This document shows positions 63,962 to 64,000 of a stretch of 64,000 nucleotides of DNA, piece by piece. The notes below the pieces were generated by a model. That model searched no databases. It saw only the letters and a list, made by a program, of their open reading frames with translations, and was not told the DNA's origin. The translations under genes were made by a program, and so were the position numbers. The DNA is from Chrysogorgia sp. JL179-B06. Its lineage: Eukaryota; Cnidaria; Anthozoa; Scleralcyonacea; Chrysogorgiidae. The stretch is from NCBI GenBank assembly GCA_035772405.1, contig JAYKKM010000005.1:3805001-3869000 (forward strand). Reading direction: 5' to 3'. The first letter of the stretch is position 1. Each line of letters begins with the position of its first letter.

Positions 63962-64000
63962 GTATTTATTATGTATAATGGTAGGTACATATTTTTATCT

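Noticed and set aside
63393..63650. 53-bp periodic units as a CRISPR-like array
   Set aside because: The whole period is repeated, not a repeat with unique spacers, and it ends in a tRNA box B.

Overview
This is eukaryotic, almost certainly metazoan, nuclear DNA. It is AT-rich and has GT-AG introns, tRNA-derived and 5S-derived SINE-like repeats, LINE tails, and very many short terminal-inverted-repeat (TIR) elements. The style of the repeats and the retained axonemal gene suggest a marine invertebrate, perhaps an anthozoan cnidarian. That assignment is inference and nothing here proves it.

One protein-coding gene runs the whole length of the + strand: an orthologue of SPEF2 (sperm flagellar protein 2 / KPL2; CPC1 in Chlamydomonas), a ciliary central-apparatus protein. 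I traced 42 internal coding exons from 926 to 63961. All have canonical AG acceptors and GT donors, the splice phases agree at every junction, and together they give 4,401 nt (1,467 codons) with no stop. The order of blocks follows vertebrate SPEF2: N-terminal coiled coil (exons 1-8), linker helices (9-12), adenylate-kinase-like domain with a P-loop (13-23), charged low-complexity linker (24-27), conserved middle helical domain (28-31), second basic/acidic linker (32-36), and the start of the C-terminal EF-hand-like region (37-42). The start codon and calponin-homology domain lie before base 1, and the C-terminus lies beyond base 64000.

The introns (about 93% of the window) hold the rest. 1-16 kb: a dispersed repeat with a perfectly conserved 109-bp core (four copies), a Harbinger-like MITE whose interior is a 31-bp minisatellite, TTAA-type foldback elements, tRNA-SINEs, a Mutator-like MITE and a 5-bp-duplication foldback. 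16-28 kb: more foldbacks, two small hAT elements with perfect 8-bp target duplications, and a duplicated ~0.7-kb repeat. 28.3-30.0 kb: a 17-bp satellite of about 100 units. 30-44 kb: the adenylate-kinase exons, several MITEs and a 1.1-kb CpG-rich GAC array. 44.8-48.3 kb: an antisense, broken hAT transposase between two 24-G tracts. 48-64 kb: SINEs, a second Mutator-like MITE, LINE tails, a MITE amplified into a 61-bp array, a 0.8-kb foldback, and a 5S-rRNA-derived SINE-like sequence.

I found no second host gene, CRISPR array or prokaryotic feature. Promoter and terminator of SPEF2 are outside the window.
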